This document shows positions 56,059-64,000 of a stretch of 64,000 nt of DNA, in pieces. The stretch comes from Cyanobium sp. PLM2.Bin73 (GTDB lineage Bacteria; Cyanobacteriota; Cyanobacteriia; PCC-6307; Cyanobiaceae): the NCBI GenBank assembly GCA_007694915.1, contig REEV01000059.1, positions 55,588-119,587 on the forward strand, read 5' to 3'. A model generated the notes under the pieces. It saw only the letters and a program-made list of their open reading frames with translations, was not told the DNA's origin and made no database searches. The stretch's first letter is position 1, and each line of letters begins with the position of its first letter. The position numbers and the translations under genes were made by a program.

Positions 56059-56439
56059 ATGGCCGCAGCGATTCAGTTCTTCCGGGGTGTGGACGAACCG
56101 GTCGTGCCCGACATCCGCATGACCCGCTCGCGCGATGGCGTCACCGGTCAGGCCATGTTCGTGTTCGAGGAGCCCAGTGCCCTGGCTCCCGAAACCCTCG
56201 GCGACATCACCGGCATGTTCATGGTGGATGAGGAGGGGGAACTGGTGACACGGGAAGTGAAGGCCCGGTTCGTCAATGGCCGCCCCAGCGCCCTGGAGTG
56301 CACCTACACCTGGAAGAGCACCACCGACTTCGAGCGCTTCATGCGCTTTGCCCAGCGCTACGCCGACAGCCACGAGCTCGGCTTTTCCGGCAGTGGGGAT
56401 CAGGCCGGCGATGGTGGGGATCAACAGCAGGGTGACTAG
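56059..56439 (+). CDS. psb28: Photosystem II assembly protein Psb28
   Basis: 126 residues. Psb28 binds the cytoplasmic face of the RC47 assembly intermediate near CP47 during photosystem II assembly and repair. Signatures are [60 protein letters not shown] and [22 protein letters not shown]. The C-terminal tail ([16 protein letters not shown]) is longer and more acidic than usual. The frame continues upstream, but ATG 56059 is the family start. Confidence 0.97.
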   Translation: MAAAIQFFRGVDEPVVPDIRMTRSRDGVTGQAMFVFEEPSALAPETLGDITGMFMVDEEGELVTREVKARFVNGRPSALECTYTWKSTTDFERFMRFAQRYADSHELGFSGSGDQAGDGGDQQQGD

Positions 56440-56464
56440 GTCCCAGGGGCGTCAGTCGGGGCCG

Positions 56465-57529
56465 ATGACCTTCGGCCAGTGGCTGGGACTGCTGGCGCTG
56501 CTGGCGGCCCTGGTGCTGCTCTGGAATCTCCGCCAGAGCCTGATTCTGGTGTTCACCGCCGTGGTGATCGCCATGGCGATCTGCACCCTGGTGGCCCGGA
56601 TCCAGGAGCGGCTGGGATGCAACAGGGGCGTGGCCCTGATGCTCACCCTGGTGCTGCTGCTGGTGCTGGGCGTGGTGATCGGCACCGCCGTGATTCCCCC
56701 CTTCGTGGACCAGTTCTCCGAGCTGATCAGCAAGTTGCCGGCCGCTGCCACCACCCTGCTCAACCTGGTGCGCGACGCCATCGCCAGCGCCAGCCAGATG
56801 CTCTACGGCACCCAGGACGGGGGCATGGAGCGCCTGCGTGAGGGGCTGTTCCCGGACGGTCAGCTGCCGATCCCCAACCTCGGCCAGGGGGCGATGCAGA
56901 TCGTCGGGCTGGCAGGGGGCCTGGGGGCCGGTGTCCTGCAGCTGGTGTTCGTGGTGGCCGTCGCCCTGATGGTGGCAGTGCAACCGGTGGCCTACCGGGA
57001 AGTGCTGGTGCTGCTGGTGCCATCGTTCTACCGGCGCCGCTTCCGCACCGTGCTGATGCAGTGCGGCGACGCTCTCAGTGCCTGGATGGCGGGGGTGTTG
57101 ATCAGTTCCCTGTGCGTGGGGGTGATGGCGGCGATCGGCCTGTCGCTGCTGGGGGTGAATCTGGTGGCGGCCAATGCCCTCCTGGCCGGCATGCTCAATG
57201 TGATCCCCAACGTGGGGCCCACCCTGAGCACCATCTTTCCGATGTCGGTGGCCCTGCTCGACTCCCCCTGGAAGTCGCTGGCGGTGCTGGTGCTCTACGT
57301 GCTCATCCAGAACGTGGAGAGCTACCTGATCACTCCGTCGGTGATGCAGCACCAGTTGCGGCTTCTGCCTGGACTCACCCTCTCGGCCCAGGTGATCTTC
57401 ACGATCCTGTTCGGCCCCATCGGCCTGCTGATGGCCCTGCCTCTGGCCGTGTGCCTGCAGGTGCTGGTGCGGGAAATCGTGATCCGCGACATCCTCGACG
57501 ACTGGAAACGGCTGCGCCAGGCCGGCTAG
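56465..57529 (+). CDS. AI-2E family transporter (PerM/YdiK type)
   Basis: About 354 residues from ATG 56465 (MTFGQWLGLLALLAAL). Seven or eight membrane helices with the family pattern: three N-terminal helices, a roughly 100-residue amphipathic region (VDQFSELISKLPAAATTLLNLVRD), then LLAGMLNVIPNVGPTLSTIFPM and the C-terminal LPGLTLSAQVIFTILFGPIGLLMALPLAV. The family includes autoinducer-2 exporters and sodium/proton antiporters, so substrate is unknown. An earlier in-frame ATG at 56411 would overlap psb28 by 29 bases. Same strand as psb28. Confidence 0.9.
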   Translation: MTFGQWLGLLALLAALVLLWNLRQSLILVFTAVVIAMAICTLVARIQERLGCNRGVALMLTLVLLLVLGVVIGTAVIPPFVDQFSELISKLPAAATTLLNLVRDAIASASQMLYGTQDGGMERLREGLFPDGQLPIPNLGQGAMQIVGLAGGLGAGVLQLVFVVAVALMVAVQPVAYREVLVLLVPSFYRRRFRTVLMQCGDALSAWMAGVLISSLCVGVMAAIGLSLLGVNLVAANALLAGMLNVIPNVGPTLSTIFPMSVALLDSPWKSLAVLVLYVLIQNVESYLITPSVMQHQLRLLPGLTLSAQVIFTILFGPIGLLMALPLAVCLQVLVREIVIRDILDDWKRLRQAG

Positions 57530-57546
57530 GTCCGGGCCACGGCTGA

Positions 57547-57762
57547 TCAGCGCCGGCGGTAGTGGCGCCACAGGCTCGGTTGCAGCAGCAGCACCACCAC
57601 CGCCAACGGGTGGCTGCGCACCATGAAGATCAGCGCCGTCACGGTGACATGGTCGGCCAACAGACGCAGTTCCTGGCGCAGGTCAAGCAGGGCCAGGAAG
57701 GCCAGCAACAACGGCACCAGGGGCGGCACCAGGGGCGGCACCAGGGGCAGGCGCCGCTTCAA
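57547..57762 (-). CDS. Small conserved membrane protein downstream of secF
   Basis: 71 residues: MKRRLPLVPP, a Pro/Leu/Val repeat, a hydrophobic helix (LVPLLLAFLALLDLRQELRLL) and a second one (HPLAVVVLLLQPSLW), ending in WRHYRRR. Two membrane helices are likely. It overlaps secF by 4 bases, so it is the last gene of the eight-gene minus-strand run. I recall a similar small protein at this place in other picocyanobacteria; function unknown. Confidence 0.7.
   Translation of the reverse strand: MKRRLPLVPPLVPPLVPLLLAFLALLDLRQELRLLADHVTVTALIFMVRSHPLAVVVLLLQPSLWRHYRRR
57713..57748. repeat. Three tandem copies of a 12-bp unit
   Basis: GGCACCAGGGGC occurs three times without a mismatch at 57713-57724, 57725-57736 and 57737-57748. 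Inside the 71-residue gene it encodes the repeated LVPP segment. Confidence 0.85.
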
Positions 57763-58718
57763 CGCCGCCCCAGCACCGGCAGCAGGGTGGGGGCCACGGC
57801 GACGCTCGACCAGGCCCCCACCAGCACACCGATGCTCAGGGCCACCGCGAACCAGAACAGGGTGCTGCCCCCGAACAGGATCAGGGCCAGCAGGGGAAGC
57901 AGGGTGGTGAGGCTGGTGAACAGGGAGCGCGTGAGGGTGGCGGAAACGGCGGCATCGGCCTGATCGGCCAGAGAGGCACCCTGCAGCTGCTGGCGCTTCT
58001 CACGGATACGGTCGAACACCACCACGGTGTCGTTGACCGAATAGCCCGCCAGGGTGAGCAGGGCGACGGCGAACAGGCTGTTGACCTCCACCCCGGCCAG
58101 AAGGCCGAGCCAGGCGAACACCCCGCAGGTGATCAGCACGTCGTGGCCCAGGCAGAGCAGGGCCAGTCCGGCGAACAGGCGGTCGTAGCGGAGGGTGATG
58201 TATGCAGCGATGCCGATGAAGCTCACGCCAAGGGACACCAGGCTGGCCCGCAGCAACTGGGCCCCGAGGCTGGGACCGATGGTGTCGATCCCCAGGCCCG
58301 CGGGCTCGATGCCGCCCAGATCGGGTTCCAGCGCCGCGATCACGGCCTGGGACTGGTCGGCACTGAGGGTGGGCAGGCGCAGCACCACCTGGCGACCCTC
58401 ATCCAGCAGCTGCACGGCACCACCGCCCAGGCGGGGGGCCTGAGCCCCGGGGTCCGCCGGCAGTTCCAGCGCCGCCAGACGGCGCTGCAGGGACGCGGTG
58501 GTGAGGGGTTCGCAGGCACCGTCGCAACGGCGCTCGATCTGGATCTGGGTACCACCGGTGAAGTCCAGCCCGGCCCGCAGGGGAGCGCCGATCGCGGGCG
58601 ACAACCAGGACAGCAGCAGCCCCAGCAGGCTCAGGAAGACGGCCGCGGCTGAGAGGCCCAGGAGCAGACGACGCCTGTGGTTGACGCGCACACGCAGCAG
58701 GCTGGCGAGGGGGGACAT
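57759..58718 (-). CDS. secF: Protein translocase subunit SecF
   Basis: 319 residues, six membrane helices. SecF with SecD drives late steps of Sec export using the proton motive force. Signatures are GLDFTGGTQIQIE near the N-terminus and the helix 4 region GYSVNDTVVVFDRIREKRQ with the conserved Asp. It follows secD by 3 bases, the standard order. Serves thylakoid and plasma membranes. Confidence 0.97.
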   Translation of the reverse strand: MSPLASLLRVRVNHRRRLLLGLSAAAVFLSLLGLLLSWLSPAIGAPLRAGLDFTGGTQIQIERRCDGACEPLTTASLQRRLAALELPADPGAQAPRLGGGAVQLLDEGRQVVLRLPTLSADQSQAVIAALEPDLGGIEPAGLGIDTIGPSLGAQLLRASLVSLGVSFIGIAAYITLRYDRLFAGLALLCLGHDVLITCGVFAWLGLLAGVEVNSLFAVALLTLAGYSVNDTVVVFDRIREKRQQLQGASLADQADAAVSATLTRSLFTSLTTLLPLLALILFGGSTLFWFAVALSIGVLVGAWSSVAVAPTLLPVLGRR

Positions 58719-58721
58719 GGC

Positions 58722-60215
58722 TCAGGAAGCGGCGGTGGGCAGCTGGGCCCGGGGGATGAAGTTGGCCGGACGGCGCAGGTTGGGATAGCTCATCAGCAGG
58801 CGCAGCAGCACCCGGGTGCACACCAGGGCGCTGAACAGGCTCAGCAGCACACCGATGCCCAGGGTGACGGCAAAGCCCTTCACGAATCCGGTGCCCAGGG
58901 CAAACAGAGCGAGACAGCTGATCAGGGTGGTGACCTGGCCGTCGACGATCGAGGAGAGCGCCTGGGAGAAGCCGGCGTCGATCGAGCGGATGAGGGTGTT
59001 GCCCTCACGCAGTTCGTCCTTGATGCGCTCGAAGATCAGCACGTTGGCGTCCACCGCCAGGCCCAGCGACAGGATGAAACCGGCGATTCCCGGCAGGGTG
59101 AGGGTGACGGGGATCAGGGCGTAGACCGCCAGGTTGAACAGGGCGTAGAGGGCCAGGGCCATCACCGCCACCACTCCGGCCAGGCGGTACATGAGCACCA
59201 TGAAACCGGCCACCAGGGCCAGGCCCACCAGGGCGGCGATCAAACTGGTGCGCACGTTTTCAGCGCCGAGGCTGGGCCCCACGGTGCGCACCTCGATCAC
59301 CTCCACCGGCAGGGGCAGCGACCCCCCGCGCAGCTGCACCTCCAGCTCGCGGGCTTCCTCGGCCGTGAAGTTGCCGGTGATGCTCGCCGCCCCGCCGGTG
59401 ATGCCAGCGGCCTGAAATTCGGGGCCCACGCTGGCCTCACTGATGGAGCGGCCATCGAGCACGATTCCCAGCAGGCGGCCGCTGCCGGCCAGCGACTGGG
59501 TGAGACGGGCGAAGCGCTCGCCCCCCTCGCGAGTGAAGTTGAGGGTCACATCCCAGGCGGTGCCGGTCTGCTGCTGCTGACGGCCGGCGCCCACCAGCTC
59601 CCGGCCGCTGAGTTCGGCGGGCTCGTAGAGATCCACGATGCGGGTGTTGACCGCATCGAGCAGCAACTCCAGCTGGCGGATTTCGCTGCTGCCCGCAGGC
59701 ACCTCCACGCCCAGCTCCTGCAAGGCCTGGGCGAGGTCGTCAGCCGCCAGAGCACGCGCAGGATCAGCGTCCGCCTCCGCCGGGTCGACCCGGGCCCGGC
59801 GGCTGGCCAGCACCGACTGGGTCTGGCGCTTGAGCGCCAGCAGGCCGGCCATCTCCTCCTCGGTGCCGGGTGTCTGGGCGCGGAACTCGAGCAGGGCCGT
59901 GGTGCCGAGCACCCGGGCGGCACGGCTGGGATCCTGCTCACCGGGCAGCTGGAGCACCAACTGGTCATCGCCCACGGTCTGCAGGGTGGATTCGGCCACC
60001 CCGAGGCCGTTGATGCGCCGGTCGAGCACCTCCTTCACTGCCTCCAGTTGTTCGCGCTCCACCCGCGTGATGGTGCCGGCGGGTTTCACCTGCAGCGACA
60101 GCTGACTGCCACCGCGCAGATCGAGACCCAGCTGCAGGGGGAACTGGATCAGCAGGGCTGCGGCAGAGATCGCCAGCGCCAGGATCAGGGCGAGCCAGCC
60201 TTGTTGGCGGGCCAT
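58722..60215 (-). CDS. secD: Protein translocase subunit SecD
   Basis: 497 residues. The N-terminal helix is followed by GLDLRGGSQLSLQV, a large extracytoplasmic P1 domain of about 250 residues, and five C-terminal helices with LPGIAGFILSLGLAVDANVLIFERIKDE. Works with SecF. Directly follows pdhB with 1 base between stop and start, an order I recall from related cyanobacteria. Confidence 0.97.
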   Translation of the reverse strand: MARQQGWLALILALAISAAALLIQFPLQLGLDLRGGSQLSLQVKPAGTITRVEREQLEAVKEVLDRRINGLGVAESTLQTVGDDQLVLQLPGEQDPSRAARVLGTTALLEFRAQTPGTEEEMAGLLALKRQTQSVLASRRARVDPAEADADPARALAADDLAQALQELGVEVPAGSSEIRQLELLLDAVNTRIVDLYEPAELSGRELVGAGRQQQQTGTAWDVTLNFTREGGERFARLTQSLAGSGRLLGIVLDGRSISEASVGPEFQAAGITGGAASITGNFTAEEARELEVQLRGGSLPLPVEVIEVRTVGPSLGAENVRTSLIAALVGLALVAGFMVLMYRLAGVVAVMALALYALFNLAVYALIPVTLTLPGIAGFILSLGLAVDANVLIFERIKDELREGNTLIRSIDAGFSQALSSIVDGQVTTLISCLALFALGTGFVKGFAVTLGIGVLLSLFSALVCTRVLLRLLMSYPNLRRPANFIPRAQLPTAAS

Positions 60216-60216
60216 C

Positions 60217-61200
60217 TCAGATCACACCCGCCTTCAGGGCCTTGGCGGCTTCCACGATCTGGTGGGGCTGGATGATCGTGAGGTTCTCCAGGTTGCCGTT
60301 GTAGGGGGTGGGGATGTCCTGGGACGACAGGCGCACGGGCCGGGCGTCGAGGTCGTCGAAGCATTGCTCGGTGACCAGGGCCATGAGCTCGGCGCCGATC
60401 CCCCCCGTCTTCATGCACTCCTCCACGATCAACACCTTGTGGGTCTTGGCGATCGAGGCGCGCACCGTGGCCATGTCGAAGGGCTTGAGGCTGATCAGAT
60501 CGATGAGCTCCACGTCCACCCCCTCGGCCTCCAGTTGCTCCACCGCCTTGAGGCAGTGGTGGCGCATGCGCGAGTAGGTGAGGATCGTCACGTCCTTGCC
60601 TTCGCGCACCACCTCAGCCTGGTCGAGGGCGCAGATGTAGTCACCCTCGGGAAGCGTCTCACTGAGGTTGTAGAGCAGCACGTGCTCGAAGAACAGCACC
60701 GGGTTGTTGTCCCGGATGGCCGCTTTCATCAGACCCTTGGCGTTGGTGGGGGTGCTCACCGCCACGATCTTGATCCCGGGCACAGCATGGAAGTAGGCCT
60801 CCAGGCGCTGGCTGTGCTCGGCCCCCAGCTGGCGGCCCACCCCACCGGGCCCGCGCACCACCGCCGGGATCGTGTAGTTGCCACCGCTGGTGTAACGGAG
60901 CATGCCCATGTTGTTGGAGATCTGGTTGAACGCGAGCAGCAGAAAGCCCATGTTCATCCCCTCCACAATCGGCCGCAGGCCGGTCATGGCCGCGCCGACG
61001 GCCATGCCGGTGAAGGAGTTCTCGGCGATCGGGGTGTCCAGCACCCGCAGCTCGCCGTATTTGTCGAAGAGGTCCTTGGTGACCTTGTAGGACCCGCCGT
61101 AGTGGCCCACGTCTTCGCCCATCACGCAGACCGTGGGGTCGCGGGCCATCTCCTCATCGATGGCCTCGCGCAGGGCATTGAACAGAAGCGTTTCGGCCAC
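60217..61200 (-). CDS. pdhB: Pyruvate dehydrogenase E1 component, beta subunit
   Basis: 327 residues. Partner of the alpha subunit in the thiamin-diphosphate-dependent oxidative decarboxylation of pyruvate to acetyl-CoA, supplying fatty acid synthesis. Signatures are [27 protein letters not shown], the ThDP-contact segment [38 protein letters not shown] and [16 protein letters not shown]. It is the chloroplast/cyanobacterial form. pdhA is not in the window. Confidence 0.97.
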   Translation of the reverse strand: MAETLLFNALREAIDEEMARDPTVCVMGEDVGHYGGSYKVTKDLFDKYGELRVLDTPIAENSFTGMAVGAAMTGLRPIVEGMNMGFLLLAFNQISNNMGMLRYTSGGNYTIPAVVRGPGGVGRQLGAEHSQRLEAYFHAVPGIKIVAVSTPTNAKGLMKAAIRDNNPVLFFEHVLLYNLSETLPEGDYICALDQAEVVREGKDVTILTYSRMRHHCLKAVEQLEAEGVDVELIDLISLKPFDMATVRASIAKTHKVLIVEECMKTGGIGAELMALVTEQCFDDLDARPVRLSSQDIPTPYNGNLENLTIIQPHQIVEAAKALKAGVI

Positions 61201-61234
61201 GAGTCAGCAGCTGGAATCAGGGCGCCAACCTATC

Positions 61235-61624
61235 TCAACTGCCACCGGGCTCCAGCGGCTCCTGCCGCCTCAGGCTGCGCAGGAAGGCCAGGGTGAGCCC
61301 CAGGGCGATGAAGCCGAAGCTGAAGGTGGCCAGAAAGGCCATGCCCACCAGCAGGGTCTTGAGGGCCGTGGCGATCGACTGGGCCACCGCCGAGGCGTAG
61401 TGGGGGGGGTGGAGGGCGTAGTAGAGGGCCATCCGCCGGCTCAAGCCCAGACACAGCCAGCTGAGCAGCCCGGCGGTGAGGGCACCGGAGAGAAAGCTGA
61501 GGGGCCCCTTGCGCGGACCCGTCTCGGCAACCTGATCCTGGGAGGCAGCCTGCTCACCGACGCTGCTCGAGGCCGGGGCGCTGGGGCTGGGGCTGAAACC
61601 CGACTTGGGGGTGGAGTCGCTCAC
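61235..61624 (-). CDS. DUF3082 membrane protein
   Basis: 129 residues. A disordered Ser/Pro-rich start of about 38 residues is followed by two or three helices: [26 protein letters not shown], then [36 protein letters not shown]. This is the cyanobacterial and plastid DUF3082 family, of unknown function. The start overlaps the ispE stop by 4 bases (ATGA), and pdhB follows after 34 bases. Confidence 0.85.
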   Translation of the reverse strand: MSDSTPKSGFSPSPSAPASSSVGEQAASQDQVAETGPRKGPLSFLSGALTAGLLSWLCLGLSRRMALYYALHPPHYASAVAQSIATALKTLLVGMAFLATFSFGFIALGLTLAFLRSLRRQEPLEPGGS

Positions 61625-62556
61625 GGCACCAGCATGGCGCCCCGGGGGCGCAAGCCACAGGCCCAGCTGGCAAACCCGGCGGCCTCCAGCTCCGGGGTGA
61701 GGCCGGCCTGGGCGGAGCGGGCCTGCTCGAAATCGGCGAACAGGGCAAATAGGCTGGGACCCGATCCACTCATCGCCACCGCCAGGCTCCCCGGCAACCG
61801 GCGCAGCAACACCAGACCCTCCCGCACGCTGGCCAGCTCCGGCTCCACCACCGCCTGCAGGTCGTTGCGCAGCGGTGGCAGCGCACCCCCCTGGCGCAGG
61901 GCCTGCACCAGGGACCCGCGGCGCAGGGCGTCACGGCGACGTTCGAAGGCCTCCTCGCCGGCCAGATAGCTCCGGCCCCGCTGCTCACGGCAGCGGCCGT
62001 AGGCCCAGGGGGTGCTGACGCTGGTGCCGGCGTGCTTGATCAGCAGCAGGGCCATCGTCGCGGCCTGCTGGCAGGCCAGGGCCTCGAGGCGCTCCCCGCG
62101 GCCGAAGCAGAGCTGGGTGCCACCGGGCAGGCAGAAGGGCACATCGGAGCCCAGGCGGGCCGCCATCACCTGCAGCTCCCCGTCGTTGAAACCCAGACCC
62201 CAGAGGGCATTGAGGCCCACCAGGGCGGCGGCGGCATCGCTGGAGCCCCCCGCCAGGCCGGCACCCACGGGGATGCGCTTGCTGAGGTGGATCCGGGCTC
62301 CGAGCTCCGGCAGACCGGCCCGCATCCGGAGCAGCTCGGCGGCCTTGACGATCAGATTGCTGCCATCGGTGGGCAGCTCGGGCTGATCACAGCTGAGGCT
62401 GATCGCCCCATCGGCCGTGGGCCACAGCTGCAGCCCATCCACCAGGTCGATGGTCTGCATCACCATCGCCAGCTCGTGGAAGCCGTCCGCCCGCAGGCCC
62501 AGCACCTCCAGGTGCAGGTTGACCTTCGCCGGAGCCTCCACCTTCAGTTCAAGCAT
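61621..62556 (-). CDS. ispE: 4-diphosphocytidyl-2-C-methyl-D-erythritol kinase
   Basis: About 311 residues from ATG 62556 ([20 protein letters not shown]). A GHMP kinase of the MEP isoprenoid pathway, feeding carotenoids, phytol and quinones. Signatures are [32 protein letters not shown] and [13 protein letters not shown]. An upstream in-frame start at 62571 would lengthen the overlap with rsmA from 8 to 23 bases, so 62556 is preferred. Confidence 0.96.
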   Translation of the reverse strand: MLELKVEAPAKVNLHLEVLGLRADGFHELAMVMQTIDLVDGLQLWPTADGAISLSCDQPELPTDGSNLIVKAAELLRMRAGLPELGARIHLSKRIPVGAGLAGGSSDAAAALVGLNALWGLGFNDGELQVMAARLGSDVPFCLPGGTQLCFGRGERLEALACQQAATMALLLIKHAGTSVSTPWAYGRCREQRGRSYLAGEEAFERRRDALRRGSLVQALRQGGALPPLRNDLQAVVEPELASVREGLVLLRRLPGSLAVAMSGSGPSLFALFADFEQARSAQAGLTPELEAAGFASWACGLRPRGAMLVP

Positions 62557-63382
62557 CGCTGGCCGGCGCATCGGTGGCGCTGCGATTCAAGCCCGCCGCC
62601 AGGGCCACCCAGGCCTGCGGGGCCAGCTCCTGGGGCCGCTGCTGGAGGCCGACGCCCGCCGCCGCCGCCAGCTCGGCGAGCGGCCCCGGCGGCAGCAGTC
62701 CGCCCAGGCTGTTGCGCAGCATCTTGCGCCGGGCGGCAAAGCAGCGCCGCAGCAGCAGCTCCACCCCCCGGGCCAGGGGGGGATCGAGCTGGTCGCTCTC
62801 CGGCAGCGGGTCGATGCAGATCACCGCCGAGTGCACCTTCGGCGGCGGCTGGAAGCAGCGGGGCGGCACGGCACACACCGGGCGGCAGCGGGCCAGCAGC
62901 TGCAGACGCACGCTCAGGGCGGAGTAGGCGCTGCTGCCGGGCGCCGCATGAATGCGCTGGGCCACCTCCTGCTGCAGCAGCAGCACCAGGCGCCGGTAGG
63001 GGGGGCTCACCGGCCGGTCGAGCCGACCCACCAGCCGCTCCAGCAAAGGTCCGGTGATGTTGTACGGGATGTTGGCCACCACCTTGTCGGCGGCGGGCAG
63101 CTCCACCTCCAGCGCATCGCCGGCCAGCAGGGAGAAGCGGGGATCGGCGCCGAACCGCTGGCGCAGGCCGGCGAGCAGATCGCGATCCAGCTCCACCGCC
63201 TGCACGGCAGCGGCCGGGGTGCGCAGCAGGCGCTCGCTGAGGGCCCCCCGCCCCGGGCCGATCTCCAGCACCCGTTCGCCGCTCTCCAGCTCAGCCGCCG
63301 CCACGATCCGATCCAGCACCCGCTGATCCACCAGCCAGTGCTGGCCGAAGCGTTTGCGGGCCCGGTGGGCGGAAAAGCTCAT
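62549..63382 (-). CDS. rsmA: 16S rRNA dimethyladenosine transferase
   Basis: 277 residues (KsgA family), dimethylating two adjacent adenines in helix 45 of 16S rRNA. Signatures are [19 protein letters not shown], the SAM site [16 protein letters not shown] and the adenine-binding [15 protein letters not shown]. The C-terminal helical domain is of normal size. It overlaps ispE by 8 bases; yraN lies 12 bases upstream. Confidence 0.97.
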   Translation of the reverse strand: MSFSAHRARKRFGQHWLVDQRVLDRIVAAAELESGERVLEIGPGRGALSERLLRTPAAAVQAVELDRDLLAGLRQRFGADPRFSLLAGDALEVELPAADKVVANIPYNITGPLLERLVGRLDRPVSPPYRRLVLLLQQEVAQRIHAAPGSSAYSALSVRLQLLARCRPVCAVPPRCFQPPPKVHSAVICIDPLPESDQLDPPLARGVELLLRRCFAARRKMLRNSLGGLLPPGPLAELAAAAGVGLQQRPQELAPQAWVALAAGLNRSATDAPASDA

Positions 63383-63394
63383 CGGGGGAGTGTC

Positions 63395-63751
63395 CTACAT
63401 CCCGTCGCGGATCCAGCGCACCGGCCCGCGCCGGGGCGGCAACGGCACCAGGGCGTACACCAGCTCCACCGCCTGCAGGGCGGCGTCGGGATGGGCCTGC
63501 AGCCAGCAGCGCCAGGCCCGCTCCAGCCGGACGCGCTTGCCGCGGCGCAGGGCCGCCGTGCCCCAGCCGTCCACACCGCTGCGGCGTCCCTTCACCTCCA
63601 CCACCAGCAGGCGGTTGGGTTTCTCGAGCACCAGATCCAGCTCGCCCCAGCGGCAGCGCCAGTTGCGGTCACGCAGGCGCCAGCCCCGCTGCAGCAGCAG
63701 CCGCAGGGCGCGCTGCTCAGCCCAGCCGCCGGCCAGAGGGGGGTGGGGCAT
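63395..63751 (-). CDS. YraN/UPF0102 family nuclease-like protein
   Basis: 118 residues with the restriction-endonuclease-like core GWAEQRALRLLLQRGWRLRDRNWRCRWGELDLVLE followed by LLVVEVKGRRS, giving the GExD and EVK motifs of the PD-(D/E)XK fold. The family is common beside rsmA or rplS and has no certain role; Holliday junction or DNA uptake functions have been suggested. First gene of the minus-strand run down to the 71-residue gene. Confidence 0.88.
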   Translation of the reverse strand: MPHPPLAGGWAEQRALRLLLQRGWRLRDRNWRCRWGELDLVLEKPNRLLVVEVKGRRSGVDGWGTAALRRGKRVRLERAWRCWLQAHPDAALQAVELVYALVPLPPRRGPVRWIRDGM

Positions 63752-63813
63752 GGGCGGCGCAGAGGGGGACTGGGCGGGATCTTCCCTAGGGTTGCCTCAG
63801 CCGCTCCACTGCG

Positions 63814-64000
63814 ATGGCCGACCTGGCCTGGACTCCTCCCACCGGCCCCCAGAGGCCCCGGTTCATGGCGTCCCTGTTGCAGACCCTGGTGGTGGCGCTG
63901 GTGCTGGCCGTGGTGCTGCTGGCCGCTTCCCTGGCGCGAAGCGCCCCCGCCCTGGCGGCGGTGGATGTGGCCAAGCAGGTGCTGATCGGGGCCGACTACT
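63814..64000 (+). CDS. Exported protein, N-terminal part, probably pentapeptide-repeat (truncated by window edge)
   Basis: An open frame from ATG 63814 (MADLAWTPPTGPQRPRF), or from an in-frame ATG at 63865 (MASLLQTL), runs to the end of the window. A strong hydrophobic segment (TLVVALVLAVVLLAASLA) ends in RSAPALAAVDVAKQ, a probable signal peptide. The last visible residues, QVLIGADY, would fit the start of an A(D/N)LxX pentapeptide series, but too little is visible to be sure. Divergent from yraN with 62 bases between. Confidence 0.5.
   Translation, partial: MADLAWTPPTGPQRPRFMASLLQTLVVALVLAVVLLAASLARSAPALAAVDVAKQVLIGADY

Overview
The window is 64 kb of GC-rich chromosome from a phycobilisome-bearing cyanobacterium. 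It holds genes for chlorophyll and bilin synthesis (chlP, gun4, pcyA, hemA), a phycobilisome core subunit (apcF), a photosystem II assembly factor (psb28), ccsA and a glnA promoter with an NtcA-type site. Several small families that I know only from cyanobacteria are also present (DUF3082, DUF6439-like, DUF3148/SipA). High GC, very short intergenic gaps and many ATGA overlaps suggest a Cyanobium or Synechococcus-type picocyanobacterium. That lineage is an inference; no rRNA is present to confirm it. I see no tRNA, rRNA, CRISPR array, insertion sequence or prophage. No gap between genes exceeds about 300 bases.

Layout. 1-3.7 kb: the start of a Crp-like regulator behind a paired inverted repeat, a sugar mutarotase, a small conserved protein, a 2-Cys peroxiredoxin with its terminator, and purS-purQ. 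3.7-8.3 kb: a pentapeptide-repeat protein overlapping a CobW metallochaperone, a divergent uracil phosphoribosyltransferase homologue, a membrane/coiled-coil protein and ilvD. 8.3-15.3 kb, all minus: glpX, hemA, glgC, gnd, pgl, a CIA30 protein and a small protein, i.e. Calvin cycle, glycogen, oxidative pentose phosphate and tetrapyrrole entry steps; rpe diverges from glpX. 16.2-21.8 kb, all minus: typA, DUF309, lptA, lptB, lptF and ccsA in near-continuous overlap. 21.9-29.2 kb: two M15-type D-Ala-D-Ala peptidases flank chlP, glyS and sir. 29.2-34.2 kb: rpsB, tsf, a cyanobacterial protein of unknown function and recG.

34.3-41.7 kb: a family 2 glycosyltransferase, a 51-residue basic protein, a DevBCA-type exporter, pcyA, and an M16 peptidase pair in which only the first has HxxEH. 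41.7-47 kb: sipA, then a bioY-lspA-FHA/penicillin-binding protein-membrane GTPase run. 47-50.2 kb: a PLP decarboxylase, tadA and a class V aminotransferase. 50.3-52.5 kb: apcF and glnA diverge from a region with an NtcA-type site and correctly spaced -10 box. 52.5-57.5 kb: a methyltransferase, small proteins, an anti-sigma-type HATPase, gun4 diverging from psb28, and an AI-2E family membrane protein. 57.5-63.8 kb, all minus: yraN, rsmA, ispE, DUF3082, pdhB, secD, secF and a 71-residue membrane protein. The window ends inside the start of a pentapeptide-repeat-like gene.

Most of this is core cyanobacterial housekeeping and photosynthesis DNA rather than an accessory island. The least explained items are the uracil phosphoribosyltransferase homologue with a lost PRPP loop, the CobW/pentapeptide pair, the FHA-PBP-GTPase run, the paired repeat upstream of the Crp-like gene, and several small conserved proteins without function.
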